64,000 nucleotides of DNA from Salinivibrio costicola subsp. costicola ATCC 33508 = LMG 11651 (GTDB lineage Bacteria; Pseudomonadota; Gammaproteobacteria; Enterobacterales; Vibrionaceae): assembly GCA_000565345.1 (NCBI GenBank), contig AQOF01000001.1, forward strand, positions 1 through 64,000, in the 5' to 3' direction. Positions 46,296-57,251 of the stretch are shown in pieces (the stretch's first letter is position 1; each line of letters starts with the position of its first letter). The position numbers and the translations under genes were made by a program. The notes beneath the pieces were generated by a model. It was not told where the DNA came from, searched no databases, and was given only the letters and a program-made list of their open reading frames with translations.

Positions 46296-47738
46296 CTAGC
46301 GCTTAGGAAGCGGCCACGCTTTTTCATCTAATTGGCTATGTAACTCAGGAAACCGGCGACTATCAAACACAGGAACCCGCCCTAACGAACGTTGTGTGTG
46401 ATAGTCGGCCGCGAGACGTTTCACTATTCCCGACAGCAATAAAATCGCGATCATATTGACGAGCGCCATCATCCCCATGGATGCGTCTGCCAGCGTCCAA
46501 ACAAGCGGTAGCTCCGCCAATGCACCAAACATGACCATACCTAAAACGAGCGCACGAAAATAAGGGAGTGCCGGACGCCAGCGGCCATTGATAAAAAGTA
46601 GATTGGTTTCAGCATACGAGTAATTGGCAATAATCGAGGTGAATGCAAAGAAAAAAATCGCCACGGCAACGAATTGCTCTCCCCAACCACCAACTTGTGC
46701 ACTTAGTGCCCGCTGTGTTAATTCAACCCCCGTCACTTCCCCCCCGGGAATATACTCTCCAGACAGAAGAATGATCGCCACAGTTGCGGTACAAATCACC
46801 AAAGTATCGACAAAAACCCCGAGCATTTGCACATAGCCTTGAGAGACAGGATGTGGCGGATAAGGCGTCGCTGACGCTGCCGCGTTCGGGGCAGATCCCA
46901 TCCCGGCCTCATTCGAAAACAAGCCGCGTTTAATCCCTTGGATCATGCCTTGCGCCAAGGTATAACCCAACGCGCCGGATGCCGCCTCATGTAAACCAAA
47001 CGCGCTTTTTATCACCAGCATAAAGACGGCTGGCACCTGATCAAGGTGCATGATCACCACATACAAGGACAGCGAAAGATATAGCAGCGCCATCACTGGG
47101 ACGACGACTTCTGCGGTTCGGGCTATCTGTCGCAGACCGCCATAAATAATCAACCCACTGACCAGCGCCAACCCTGCGCCTACGTATGCAGGAGGCCAGC
47201 CAAACGCCACTTGAGCCGCTTGCGAAATAGAATTGGCTTGGACCGAGTTAAACACCAACCCGAAGGCGAGAATGAGTAAAATAGAAAAAAGGATCCCCAT
47301 CCAACGCATGCCAAGGCCATGCTCCATATAATAAGCCGGCCCACCGCGAAAATAACCGTCGGGATCTTGTACCTTATACACTTGCGCCAAGGTACTTTCG
47401 GCAAAGGCCGTTGCCATACCAAGAAATGCCATCAGCCACATCCAAAAAATGGCACCCGGCCCACCTAACGACAATGCCACCGCCACACCGGCCATGTTCC
47501 CCGTGCCCACGCGCGCCGCGAGTCCCGTACAAAGGGCTTGAAAAGAGGAAATGCTACCGTGGTCATGGCGGCGGCTATGACGCATAACAGAGAACATATG
47601 CGAGAAATGACGAAATTGGATACCGCCCAACGTCAGCGAGAAAAAGATACCTCCGCCTATGAGCACATAAATGAGTACCGAGCCCCAAATCAGATCATTG
47701 ATAAAAGTGAGTAGGCTCAATTGACTGTCCCTCGTCAT
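46296..47738 (-). CDS. alanine/glycine:cation symporter (AGCS family)
   Basis: Sodium- or proton-coupled uptake of alanine or glycine. 480 residues; many hydrophobic segments (about ten). Signature stretches: the N-terminal FQALCTGLAARVGTGNMAGVA near residue 70, the GYFRGGPAYYMEHGLG loop near 128 and FSNEAGMGSAPNAAA near 280. Start at ATG 47738; the frame can extend ten codons to a TTG. Exact substrate cannot be told from sequence. No partner gene next to it. Confidence 0.9.
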   Translation of the reverse strand: MTRDSQLSLLTFINDLIWGSVLIYVLIGGGIFFSLTLGGIQFRHFSHMFSVMRHSRRHDHGSISSFQALCTGLAARVGTGNMAGVAVALSLGGPGAIFWMWLMAFLGMATAFAESTLAQVYKVQDPDGYFRGGPAYYMEHGLGMRWMGILFSILLILAFGLVFNSVQANSISQAAQVAFGWPPAYVGAGLALVSGLIIYGGLRQIARTAEVVVPVMALLYLSLSLYVVIMHLDQVPAVFMLVIKSAFGLHEAASGALGYTLAQGMIQGIKRGLFSNEAGMGSAPNAAASATPYPPHPVSQGYVQMLGVFVDTLVICTATVAIILLSGEYIPGGEVTGVELTQRALSAQVGGWGEQFVAVAIFFFAFTSIIANYSYAETNLLFINGRWRPALPYFRALVLGMVMFGALAELPLVWTLADASMGMMALVNMIAILLLSGIVKRLAADYHTQRSLGRVPVFDSRRFPELHSQLDEKAWPLPKR

Positions 47739-47959
47739 ATTAAAAAGGAATGATGATATGGCGCGCAATCTTCGCGTGAACGGCTACCGAGGTCAATTTA
47801 AACTCGCCGCTGTTGAGCGAATCGTCACTGATTTGGAAAATCAGTGAGCGCAATCTCATAAAAACTTCATCTCACTGCCACAAATGAGAAATAGTTCAAT
47901 TTTATGTTAGGGGCGAGTGTGGTATTAAAAAACTAACCGCAAGGTGAAAAGAGGTGACT

Positions 47960-48138
47960 ATGGAAAACATTGCCTTTAACGATATGTTTGAGCAAGACCC
48001 ACCACGGCGCAATGGACGCGCAAAACCAGTCAAACGTAAATGGAGAGAAATTGAAGCGCTGAAAGATAAACAGCGGCTAAAAAAGAATTGGAAGACATCG
48101 ATATTTTTGGCGATTTCTCTCAACTGGACCTCGATTAA
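47960..48138 (+). CDS. DUF3545 family small protein (one frameshift)
   Basis: A short, highly charged protein of about 59 residues, typical of Vibrionaceae and their relatives; no known function. Core KPVKRKWREIEALKDKQRLKK is followed, after restoring an A lost in the run near 48083, by ELEDIDIFGDFSQLDLD and a stop at 48138. As written the frame reads NWKTSIFLAISLNW instead and runs to 48154. RBS GAGGTG. Own terminator downstream. Confidence 0.85.
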
Positions 48139-48161
48139 CTCACCCTCAACATAAAATGACT

Positions 48162-48188
48162 AAAAGGTGCTCAATGAGCACCTTTTTT
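48162..48188 (+). terminator. terminator after the DUF3545 gene
   Basis: AAAAGGTGCTC AATG(A)GCACCTTTTTT: strong short hairpin with a T run, 24 bases past the stop. Confidence 0.9.
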
Positions 48189-48210
48189 ATCTTCAATCCG
48201 ACGCGGATCC

Positions 48211-48267
48211 GTCCGCTTAACGCTCATCTATCCGCTTAGCGTCTGTTTATCGGCTAGCGCTTCACCG
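48211..48267. repeat. three imperfect 19-bp direct repeats
   Basis: Units begin at 48211, 48230 and 48249, sharing a (g/a)tccgctta(a/g)cg-like core. They sit just past the ung stop codon. Purpose unknown; probably replication slippage. Confidence 0.5.
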
Positions 48268-48268
48268 T

Positions 48269-48970
48269 TCATCCATGCTTATCCGCTATCTCGTCATCTA
48301 AACGCGGTTGCCAATCAATCGGACTGCTTCCCTGCTCGAGCAAATATGCATTGGTTTTTGAAAAGTGTTTACAACCAAAAAAACCACGATGAGCTGAAAG
48401 CGGTGAGGGATGAGGCGCCGTCAATACATGGTGGCGATCACGGTCAATGGCTTTACCTTTTTTTTGTGCATGTGCCCCCCACAGTAAAAAAACAACGCCT
48501 TCGCGTTGCGAATTCACCGCATCGATCACGCGATCAGTCAATGTTTCCCAACCTAACTTAGCATGTGAATGCGCTTTACCCTGCTCCACGGTCAGCACCG
48601 TATTGAGAAGTAACACACCCTGTTGCGCCCAGCTTTGTAAGTAACCGTGCGAGGGGATCTTAAAACCGTCAATGTCAGTCGCAAGCTCTTTATAAATATT
48701 GACCAATGAAGGCGGTGTTTTTACCCCTGGCCGTACCGAAAAGCTCAGTCCATGTGCTTGGTTCGGTCCGTGATAGGGATCTTGACCCAAGATCACCACC
48801 TTTACATCACCAAGCTCGGTGAATCGAAAAGCATTAAACACATCGTCTTTGGGGGGAAAGATCGGAACGCCCTTGGCTCTTTCACCGTCGACATACGCTA
48901 AGGTATCGCGAAAATACGCGTGTTGTTTTTCTTCGGCCAGCACCTGCTGCCACGTTTGCGCCTGAGTCAT
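48269..48970 (-). CDS. ung: uracil-DNA glycosylase
   Basis: Family 1 enzyme that removes uracil from DNA. 233 residues with the catalytic motif [22 protein letters not shown] near residue 57 and the minor-groove loop [21 protein letters not shown] near 186. Divergent from grcA, a pairing seen in vibrios. Confidence 0.97.
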   Translation of the reverse strand: MTQAQTWQQVLAEEKQHAYFRDTLAYVDGERAKGVPIFPPKDDVFNAFRFTELGDVKVVILGQDPYHGPNQAHGLSFSVRPGVKTPPSLVNIYKELATDIDGFKIPSHGYLQSWAQQGVLLLNTVLTVEQGKAHSHAKLGWETLTDRVIDAVNSQREGVVFLLWGAHAQKKGKAIDRDRHHVLTAPHPSPLSAHRGFFGCKHFSKTNAYLLEQGSSPIDWQPRLDDEIADKHG

Positions 48971-49484
48971 GGTTGCTCCTTATCATCACACCGGCGCTAT
49001 TTTAACGAGGCAGCCGCTTAAAATCAGTGGGGAGTCCGATCTTTTGTTCGCTCGGTGTGGGCGTGATAGTGACGCTGGCAGCGGCCTTGAACCGCACGGT
49101 TTGGCGTTGGCAAGTTAAATTCAATCTCCCGACTGACATCTACGTAGTTGCGCACCGATAGTGCAATGCTGCCTCCTTATCGCACACCGACAGAGCCAGA
49201 TAGAGCCTGTGAGTGTGCACAAGAGCGCATAAAAACTTTCATTTGTAATAAAATAACAACATAGACAAGTTCTTTAATACGAGTAGGTTTTTATTGCACT
49301 TAAATACGTGCTACATAACTGAAATAAATGAACTTATGTTGATGAAAGATAAATACCCGCCCCCTAAAAATGGTCATAAGTTGACCCAAATCAATATATA
49401 TACATCGAAAAAGGCGTATATATAAGAGCTCAAAATGATGAAATCTTACATCATTAAAGTCACTATCAATAAAGGGGATAGGCC
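48971..49484. other. ung/grcA divergent region, no gene seen
   Basis: About 514 bases. The half next to grcA is AT-rich and holds the FNR-like box at 49381-49394 and a TATATATAAG-type element. The half next to ung has balanced composition and no recognisable reading frame. Confidence 0.55.
49381..49394 (+). promoter_or_regulatory. FNR-like box upstream of grcA
   Basis: TTGACCCAAATCAA differs from the FNR consensus TTGAT-N4-ATCAA at one base. It lies 91 bases before the grcA start. E. coli yfiD (grcA) is activated by FNR, so anaerobic induction here is a reasonable inference. Confidence 0.6.
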
Positions 49485-49862
49485 ATGATCACCGGCATTC
49501 AAGTAACCTCAGCGGCCAATGATGACCTTATCAATTCTATCTGGTTGATCAATAAAGACGCAGACCAAGCTCGTTGTGTTTGTGCAAAGCAGGGCTTTGA
49601 AGCAGACCAAGAAGTTGCTTTGTCTTCTTTGGGTGAGTTTGACTATCGCGAAGTCGAAATCGAAACCCAAGCCGTTAACGAAGGCGGCCAGCATCTCAAC
49701 GTTAATGTACTGAAGCGCGAAACGTTGGAAGATGCCGCCAAGCATCCAGAGAAATATCCGCAACTGACCATTCGCGTATCAGGGTATGCCGTCCGTTTTA
49801 ACTCGCTAACACCTGAGCAGCAACGTGATGTGATTACTCGCACCTTTACTAGCTCGCTATAA
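49485..49862 (+). CDS. grcA: autonomous glycyl radical cofactor GrcA
   Basis: Replaces the oxygen-damaged glycyl-radical end of pyruvate formate-lyase. 125 residues; the C-terminal half mimics PFL and contains the radical Gly in [33 protein letters not shown] gives the RBS. Divergent from ung, convergent with thrC. Confidence 0.97.
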   Translation: MITGIQVTSAANDDLINSIWLINKDADQARCVCAKQGFEADQEVALSSLGEFDYREVEIETQAVNEGGQHLNVNVLKRETLEDAAKHPEKYPQLTIRVSGYAVRFNSLTPEQQRDVITRTFTSSL

Positions 49863-49883
49863 ACAAAGGTCGAGTACACCCAA

Positions 49884-49919
49884 TAAAAAGCCCGCTACGT
49901 AGAGAGCGGGCTTTTTTTA
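49884..49919. terminator. bidirectional terminator grcA/thrC
   Basis: AAAAAGCCCGCT ACGTAG AGCGGGCTTTTTTT: GC-rich hairpin with T runs on both strands between convergent genes. Confidence 0.92.
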
Positions 49920-51206
49920 TTACGCGTTTGCCAATCGAAGTAAATACGCCCTTAAAGCGGTAAAATCAGCGTCTTGCTCGCTAGATAACAATGCCATCTG
50001 CGCATGCTTGGCTAACGGACCGGGCAAGGGAATATCTTTTTCTAAAATGGCATCAACCGACTCTTTAAACTTCGCCGGATGAGCCGTACATAAAAAGATC
50101 CCTTCTTCCCCATCTTCAAGTTGCTGCTCAAGTAACCGGTAAGCAATTGCCCCATGAGGTTCACATAAATAGCCGGCTTGAGCCAACGCGCGTAAGCTCT
50201 CTGCCGTTTCTTCATCGTCTGCCCACCCAGAGGCGAGCTCAGCTAACGGCCATTGCTGACGGCGGAACAGCTCTTCAATACGGGGCCAATTATTCGGCTG
50301 ACTCACATCCATCGCATTTGACAAGGTTGCCACGGTTTGATGCGGTGCCCACTGACCGGATTGCAAATAACGCGGTACCGTGTCATTGGCATTGGTTCCG
50401 GCAATAAACCGTTTAATCGGTAACCCCATCGCTTTGGCCAGTAACCCGGCCGTCAGGTTGCCAAAGTTACCACTCGGCACGGCCATGACCAATTGATCGC
50501 GTTTGTGCTTGGGTACTTGGGCGACCGCTTCAAAGTAGTAACAGATTTGTGCCATCAAACGGCTGATATTGATCGAATTCGCCGAGTTAAGCCCTATCGT
50601 CTGTCGCAGTTCGTTATCATCAAAGGCTTGTTTGACGAGGCTTTGGCAGTCATCAAAGTCGCCATTAATGGCGACGGTATGGATATTGCCGCCAAGGGTA
50701 CAAAAGAGCTTTTCCTGCAGTGGGCTGATTTTGCCTTTTGGGTATAAGATCACCACATCAATATTGTCGATCCCATAAAAGGCGTGAGCAACCGCGGCCC
50801 CTGTATCCCCGGACGTTGCAGTCAAGATAGTGATCTTTTTACCATCAGACACCGCTGCAATTGACTGCGCCATAAAACGGCCGCCGAAGTCTTTAAACGC
50901 CAATGTCGGCCCATGAAAAAGCTCGAGCGCATGAATATGTTCGCCCACTTGCTTAAGCGGAGCGTCAAAATTAAACGCTTCGCTGGCCAGCTCACGCACA
51001 TGACTTTTGGGCAACTCCTCGCCAATCAGTGCCGACAAGATCTCGGTACTGCGCTCAACCAATGGCATGGCAAGCAGTGCATCCATGTCATCAAACTGTG
51101 GCAAAGCATCGGGAAAGAACAGCCCTTGTCCACGTCCTAACCCTTGCTGAACCGCTTGAGAAAACGAAACGACTTCGCTGTGATCTTTTATGTTGTAAAG
51201 CTTCAT
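49920..51206 (-). CDS. thrC: threonine synthase
   Basis: PLP enzyme converting O-phosphohomoserine to threonine. 428 residues; PLP Lys in [15 protein letters not shown] near residue 107, with [15 protein letters not shown] and [12 protein letters not shown] further on. ATG overlaps the thrB stop by four bases; last gene of thrLABC. Confidence 0.97.
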   Translation of the reverse strand: MKLYNIKDHSEVVSFSQAVQQGLGRGQGLFFPDALPQFDDMDALLAMPLVERSTEILSALIGEELPKSHVRELASEAFNFDAPLKQVGEHIHALELFHGPTLAFKDFGGRFMAQSIAAVSDGKKITILTATSGDTGAAVAHAFYGIDNIDVVILYPKGKISPLQEKLFCTLGGNIHTVAINGDFDDCQSLVKQAFDDNELRQTIGLNSANSINISRLMAQICYYFEAVAQVPKHKRDQLVMAVPSGNFGNLTAGLLAKAMGLPIKRFIAGTNANDTVPRYLQSGQWAPHQTVATLSNAMDVSQPNNWPRIEELFRRQQWPLAELASGWADDEETAESLRALAQAGYLCEPHGAIAYRLLEQQLEDGEEGIFLCTAHPAKFKESVDAILEKDIPLPGPLAKHAQMALLSSEQDADFTALRAYLLRLANA

Positions 51207-52162
51207 GCATGACTTCCTATTGCTTTTGCGCCTTGTCCATCAATGCGACATACATGAACAAAGCCATCGTTATTTTGTACATACTGCTCACGCAGCCATT
51301 GCGCCAAACGTTCAGCAACCTGTTGATCGTCACAGACACTAAACAGGGTGGGTCCTGAGCCGGATATTCCCGTAGCCAATGCCCCACAGTTTGCCGCGTG
51401 CGCCCGTGCTTCAGCAAAACCAGGGAGTAATTTTTGTCGGTAAGGTTCAGCAATCACATCACATATTAAACTGGCCGCCAGTTTAGGTTGTTGGGTGTGA
51501 CACGCATGAATAAAACCACCGAGATAACGGCCGTGTGCGATCACATCCTGACGGCGATATTGCGCGGGTAAAATAGTACGGGCCTCTGCCGTCGATACCT
51601 TGATACCAGGATAGGCCATGACCCAATACCAGTTTTCAAAGTGCGGCACCGCTTGACTGATCACGCCTTGGCTTTCGAGCATGAGCTGTAACCCACCGAG
51701 GTAACAGGGCGCGACATTATCATAATGAAGACTGCCTGAAATCGATGCCTCCATTTCTCCCATTAGCGCCAGCATGGTGGTTTCATCTAACGCATGATCG
51801 TGAAAGCGGTTTAACGCATCCAAAGCGGCCACAATCGAACAGGCGCTGGAGCCCAGCCCCGACCCGATCGGCATATTCTTTTCCAATACCATAGCGACAG
51901 GTTTGACCGGCTGATTATTCGCCTGCAAGGCTGCGGCGTATGCCAGGTAAGCTTTGTACACAATGTTATCTTGCTCATCCGGCGGTAACTTATTGGTAAA
52001 GCGGCCTTGGCAGCGCAATGAAAAAGGCGTTTTTCCCCCATCAGCTACTTCAACCACATCGCCAAGTAAACTGCCGTCAATAGGGCTAACTGCGGCGCCC
52101 AACACATCAAAGCCAACACTGACATTGCCAATCGATGCTGGCGCATAAACACGTACCGCCAT
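51203..52162 (-). CDS. thrB: homoserine kinase
   Basis: GHMP-family kinase phosphorylating homoserine. 319 residues; ATP-binding [21 protein letters not shown] region near residue 90; C-terminal [12 protein letters not shown]. Two bases separate it from thrA, overlap with thrC. Confidence 0.97.
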   Translation of the reverse strand: MAVRVYAPASIGNVSVGFDVLGAAVSPIDGSLLGDVVEVADGGKTPFSLRCQGRFTNKLPPDEQDNIVYKAYLAYAAALQANNQPVKPVAMVLEKNMPIGSGLGSSACSIVAALDALNRFHDHALDETTMLALMGEMEASISGSLHYDNVAPCYLGGLQLMLESQGVISQAVPHFENWYWVMAYPGIKVSTAEARTILPAQYRRQDVIAHGRYLGGFIHACHTQQPKLAASLICDVIAEPYRQKLLPGFAEARAHAANCGALATGISGSGPTLFSVCDDQQVAERLAQWLREQYVQNNDGFVHVCRIDGQGAKAIGSHA

Positions 52163-52164
52163 GG

Positions 52165-54622
52165 TTATACTCCCAATTTCCAGCCGAGTGTTCGCATCAG
52201 ATCCGCAAACACCCCCGCCGCCGTTACGGCAGTCCCTGCGCCGTAACCGCGCAGAACTAACGGAATTGGCTGATAGTAGCGGCTGTAGAATGCCAGTGCG
52301 TTTTCACCGTCTTTGATTTTATTCATTGGATCATCACTGGCGACAGCTTGAATTTTCACAAAGCACTGGCCGTTCTCAATCCCACCAATATAACGCAATA
52401 CTTTCCCTTCTTGCGCAGCCTGCTCCGACCATTGCTTAAAATAAGCATCCGCTTCAGGAAGCCGAGCCATAAAGCTGTCGACGTCACCGGATTGATCAAA
52501 GCCTGGCGGTAAGGCCGGCTCCACGTTGACGTCATCGAGTTCAAGCTCCATGCCAGCCTCTCGAGCTAAGATAAGAAGCTTGCGCGCCACGTCCATCCCG
52601 GACAAGTCATCCCGTGGATCCGGTTCGGTAAAGCCGTTTTCTCGCGCCACGTTGGTAGCTTCACTAAAACTTGCCCCTTCATCTAGTTTGCCAAAGATGT
52701 GAGACAGTGAACCGGATAAAATACCGGAAAAGCGTGACAGTTCATCCCCGGCTGCAATCAGGTTTTGCAAGTTTTCGATCACAGGTAAGCCAGCACCAAC
52801 CGTGGTCTCGTACATAAACTTACGGTGGGTTGCACGCGCCGCCTGACGCAGCTGGTGGTAATACGCAAGGCTACTGGTATTGGCTTTTTTGTTCGGCGTG
52901 ATCACATGGAACCCCGCCTGTAAAAACGCCGTATATTGGTCAGCGACTTGTTGGCTCGAGGTGCAGTCGATCAGCACTGGGTTAATAATGTGATTACGCT
53001 GTACTAACTGGATCATGCCGGCCAAACTGAAGTCGGAAAGATGATTGGGTAAATCATCGCGCCAGGTATCCAGATCAATGCCTTGGCTGTTCAGCCACAT
53101 GCCCTTGCTATTGGCCAACCCACACACACGCATCACAATCCCTTGCTGACGAAGCTTGGCCTGCTGACGACGAATTTGCTCGATGAGCTCGCCTCCGACC
53201 CCACCGACCCCAACAATGAAGACATCCAAATGGTGCTGGCTATTAAATAAGTTTTCGTGACAGGCTTTGACCGCCTCGGATACCCGCTCTGAGGAACAAC
53301 AGCCGAAATTGCACGCTCTGATGAGCCTTGAGCGATGGCAACAATATTGACATTCACTTCCGCCAGCGAGGTGAAAAAGCGCGATGCGACCCCTTTTGAT
53401 GTGCGCATACCATCACCCACCAAGGAAACAATTGAAAGATCATCGATAAACTCAACCGGCTCGAGCAAGCCGTCTTTCAACTCGAGCTCAAAGTGGATAC
53501 TCAGTGCTTTTTCTGCTTTGGTTTTATCTTGGTTTTGAATACAAAAGCTAATGCTGTACTCAGAGGATGATTGAGTGATAAGAACAACCGATACCCCAGC
53601 CGACGACATGGCGCCAAACACGCGTGATGCCATCCCCACCATCCCTTTCATGCCCGGACCTGACAGATTCACCATGCTCAAGTCACTTAAGGTAGTGATC
53701 CCCTTGATTGGCAGCTTGTCCTCGCCACTATCATCACCAATGAGGGTGCCTGCACCTTGCGGGTTGGCGGTATTTTTGATGAGGCAAGGAATATGGAACC
53801 GGGCGATCGGCGCAATGGTTTTAGGGTGGAGAACTTTGGCTCCAAAATAAGACAGCTCCATCGCCTCTTGGTAGCTCAGTGATTTTAGCAAGCGTGCATC
53901 AGGCACTAGACGCGGATCACAGTTGTAAACGCCATCAACATCAGTCCAGATCTCACAACATTGGGCGCGCACACACGCAGCCAGCACAGCAGCCGAGTAA
54001 TCAGAGCCATTTCGCCCTAACGTAACCAGCTCACCGTTTTCATTTCCGGCCATAAAGCCTGGCATCAGCCCGATATGTTGCGCCGGGATCGGAGATTGTT
54101 TAAATCGCTGCGATGACGCTTCGATATCCACTTCGGCACTTAAATAACTGCCCGACGCAGCAAAATAATTAACGGGGTCAATATCAAACACGGCATAGCA
54201 CGAGCTTCTAAGAGCGCATGCATAGCCGCTACCGACAAACGTTCCCCTTTGCTTACCACGCGCGCATAGGTGCTATCGGGACACAAACCGAGCAGGCTAA
54301 TGCCATGCACATATTGACGAAGCTGTCCGAGGCTACGGGTTAATTTGTCAAATAGAGGCTGAGTTTCAAGGTAGGGTTGACACTCGGCAAGCCCATGAAA
54401 AAGATCGGTAAAAAGGCTTTCTAACTCTTTAAGTGGCAGCTCTGCCTCACCATGTTTAACCGTGTTGTCGACCACTGAGACCAAAATGTTGGTGACTTTA
54501 GCAGGCGCGGACAAAACCGCAGAGACATCACTTTGTCCTTGATTACTCAGAATAATATCGGCAGCGCGGCTAAATCGTTCGGCATTGGCCAACGATGTAC
54601 CACCAAATTTTAAAACTCGCAT
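52165..54622 (-). CDS. thrA: bifunctional aspartokinase I/homoserine dehydrogenase I (two frameshifts)
   Basis: Catalyses the first and third steps of the threonine branch from aspartate. About 819 residues, the standard length, after restoring bases lost near 54198 ([12 protein letters not shown]) and 53257 ([19 protein letters not shown]). The kinase begins [17 protein letters not shown]; two ACT-like domains follow ([23 protein letters not shown] region). The dehydrogenase starts near [18 protein letters not shown] and holds LSGSLSHIF and [14 protein letters not shown]. Controlled by the thrL attenuator. Confidence 0.96.
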
Positions 54623-54647
54623 CCTTTTGGGACCTCTCTCTTTAAGA

Positions 54648-54688
54648 TAAAAAAAAGCCCGTACCTGGGAAGGTACGGGCTTTTTTTG
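54648..54688 (-). terminator. thr operon attenuator (leader terminator)
   Basis: A nine-base GC-rich stem (GCCCGTACC/GGTACGGGC) with a short loop and eight T, located between the leader peptide and thrA. Transcription stops here when threonyl- and isoleucyl-tRNA are plentiful, by analogy with the E. coli thr operon. Confidence 0.92.
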
Positions 54689-54703
54689 GAAATTCTGTGC
54701 GTA

Positions 54704-54778
54704 TCAGCCCGCACCAACACAAAGTGTGCCAGTAATAATGGTGGTTGTGGTGGTCAAGGTGCTGATCGTTAGTTGCAT
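54704..54778 (-). CDS. thrL: thr operon leader peptide
   Basis: 24 residues, [20 protein letters not shown] then four more. Eight Thr and three Ile codons make the ribosome sensitive to both charged tRNAs. It sits 15 bases before the attenuator hairpin, the classical layout. Confidence 0.92.
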   Translation of the reverse strand: MQLTISTLTTTTTIITGTLCVGAG

Positions 54779-54929
54779 GTGTGTTGCGTTTATCATTTAT
54801 TTTGTTGAGTTCCCCTTAGGTGTATCGAATCATGCTGCCAAGGTCAACAAAAAAGTGATGCCGATTGCTTTTTCAGCAAAACTCTGCGAGCTTGAACCGA
54901 GGGAAAAACGTTCACGGAAAGGAGCGAAA

Positions 54930-56668
54930 ATGACACAGGACGCCATGGCGCAGCTGGTTGCAAACACCATCTTACAAGGCTCGGATGCCATGTACGGTCG
55001 CTTTCTCGATGTGACATCGGGCGCACAAGAACGCTTTGAACAACAAGATTGGCAAAGTGTGCAGCTTGCACTTAAAACGCGTATTCAATTTTATGACCAC
55101 CATGTTGGCTTAGTCAGCCAACAGCTCCGCGCGATGCTTGGGAAAGAACACGCCACTCGCTCGTTTTTGATGGCGGTAAAAGCGGCCTATATCCGGTTGC
55201 TCGATGATTACCCGCGCTACGATATCGCTGAGAGTTTTTTTAACTCTGTCTACTGCCGGATCTTTGAGCATCGGAATATTCGTCGTGACAAATTGTTTGT
55301 GCAAAGCGCTCAAGGGGGACGGATTCCTAAGTACCCCACGCCACTACTTCGGCGGTTTCAATCTCAAGCAGGCATCTATGCCACGCTAGAACGAATGCTA
55401 GATAGCACACCGTTTACCCTACCTTGGCGAGATAAAACCGGTGATCTTAAGCGAATAACCCAAATCCTGCAGGCGCGCTTTGGCCCCCAGCTCACAATGA
55501 GCTTCACCCTTGAGATGGTCCGTCAGCCATTTTTCCGCAATAAAGGCGCGTATCTGATTGGCAGGCTCGATATGGCCAATCAACGCCGACCGCTGGTATT
55601 GCCGCTCGCGATTTCTGATCACGGTGAGCTCTATATTGATGCCTGCATTACCGACAGTGATGACGTCAGCATCGTATTCGGCTTCGCTCGCTCCTACTTT
55701 ATGGTTTACGCTCCGGTACCTGCCGCTTTAGTCGACTTTCTCAATCAGCTCATGCCCAATAAAACGCCCGCAGAGCTCTACACCGCCATCGGATGTCAAA
55801 AGCATGGTAAGACAGAGTTATACCGTGAGTTTCTTCATCACCTGGAAAACTCAGACGATTTATTTGATATCGCCCCCGGCGTAAAAGGCATGGTGATGTC
55901 TGTATTCACCCTCCCTCATACGGGTTTGTGTTTAAAATCATCAAAGATAAGTTCGCACCGCAAAAACAAATGACCCATGCCCAAGTGCGGGAGAAATACC
56001 GGCTGGTCAAAGAGCATGACCGTGTTGGTCGTATGGCCGACACCCAAGAATACCGTCATTTTATTTTCCCTCGCGATCGGTTTAGTGACGCATTAATCGA
56101 CGAACTGCTCGCGGTGGCGCCGTCTTGCATCACGGTGACCGACAGCGAAGTACGGATTCGCCACCTATACATGGAGCGGCGAATGATCCCACTTAATATC
56201 TATTTAGAGCAAGCGGCACCCGAGGCGATTTCCCAGGCGGTACAAGAATATGGCGATGCATTAAAAGAACTGGCCGCCGCTAATATCTTTGCCGGCGATA
56301 TGCTGTTTAAAAACTTTGGTGTCAGTCGCCACAACCGGGTGATTTTTTATGATTACGATGAAATCGCGTATTTAACCGAGGTTAACTTCCGCCGTATTCC
56401 TCCGCCGCGTTACCCTGAAGACGAATTAGCGGCTGAGCCATGGTACAGCGTGGGAGAGAACGATGTATTCCCCGAGGAATTTCGTACCTTTTTACTGGTT
56501 AACCGAACGGTGGCAAAAGAGTTTGATCGTCTTCATCCTGAGCTATTTGAGGCGGCCTATTGGCAACAACTGCAACGTCAAGTGAAAGCGGGGCATTTTC
56601 ACGATGTACGCCCATACAACGACGAAAACCGTCTGAGTCATACACAGATGGCAATAAAACCAGCTTGA
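54930..56668 (+). CDS. aceK: isocitrate dehydrogenase kinase/phosphatase AceK (one frameshift)
   Basis: Switches isocitrate dehydrogenase off and on by phosphorylation, directing carbon to the glyoxylate bypass. 579 residues when a base lost near 55915 is restored; the break lies in the ATP-binding segment [23 protein letters not shown]. The regulatory domain comes first; the catalytic part carries [14 protein letters not shown] and [15 protein letters not shown] 54930 follows GGAG. Not linked to aceB/aceA here, divergent from the thr operon. Confidence 0.95.
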
Positions 56669-56776
56669 TCGTCACAGGTCATGGACTACAAAACGTTTTT
56701 TTGTCTACACTCACGATAGCGAACAAACAAGAGCCCACCGAGCTTAGTGTTAATCAAAAGCTAAGAGGCAAAGGAT

Positions 56777-57250
56777 GTGAGCGTAAAACAACTAGGATGG
56801 TTGGCCCTCGCCCTACACGTCGTGGCGACACCCGCGTGGGCTGAAAAACTCACGTGGAACACCGCACCTGAATTGGCGTCAGAGCATTTTTTTATTCAGT
56901 CTATTCCCTCGGCGAGCCAAGGCTTTGACAATTGGACGGTCCAATCAGGCTATCGCTATCCACTACAGAATGTCTCTGTCTACATAGGAACACAGTTAAA
57001 AAGCGAGACTGCACAATCGACCAGCGCGCATGGTTTACTCAGCGGCATTGATTATCATTTTACCGACAAGCTACGTGTGTCGAGCCAGATTAGCCATGAC
57101 AATGATAACGCCTTAATTGAACAATGGGGCGTCAGCAGTCGCTACCAATTTAGCGACGCTTTTGGCGTCAATGCCGGACTAGATGTTGAGTTTAATGCCG
57201 ACGCCGCCCCCGAATCTATCTATCAACTCGGGGTAGGGCTAAGTTTTTGA
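56777..57250 (+). CDS. small exported protein, beta-barrel-like
   Basis: 157 residues starting from GTG (the only plausible start behind AAAGGA). A signal peptide is visible: K4, a hydrophobic LGWLALALHVVATPAWA core, cleavage after AWA. The mature part alternates polar and hydrophobic residues with repeated YRYP, YIGTQL, GIDYHF, SSRYQF and ends in LGVGLSF, with the final Phe typical of outer-membrane barrels. Roughly six to eight strands would fit. I do not recognise the family; no function can be given. Confidence 0.75.
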   Translation: MSVKQLGWLALALHVVATPAWAEKLTWNTAPELASEHFFIQSIPSASQGFDNWTVQSGYRYPLQNVSVYIGTQLKSETAQSTSAHGLLSGIDYHFTDKLRVSSQISHDNDNALIEQWGVSSRYQFSDAFGVNAGLDVEFNADAAPESIYQLGVGLSF

Positions 57251-57251
57251 T

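Noticed and set aside
53133..54622. Separate aspartokinase and homoserine dehydrogenase genes
   Set aside because: The corrected frame joins them into one ThrA of normal length; the splits are single-base losses.
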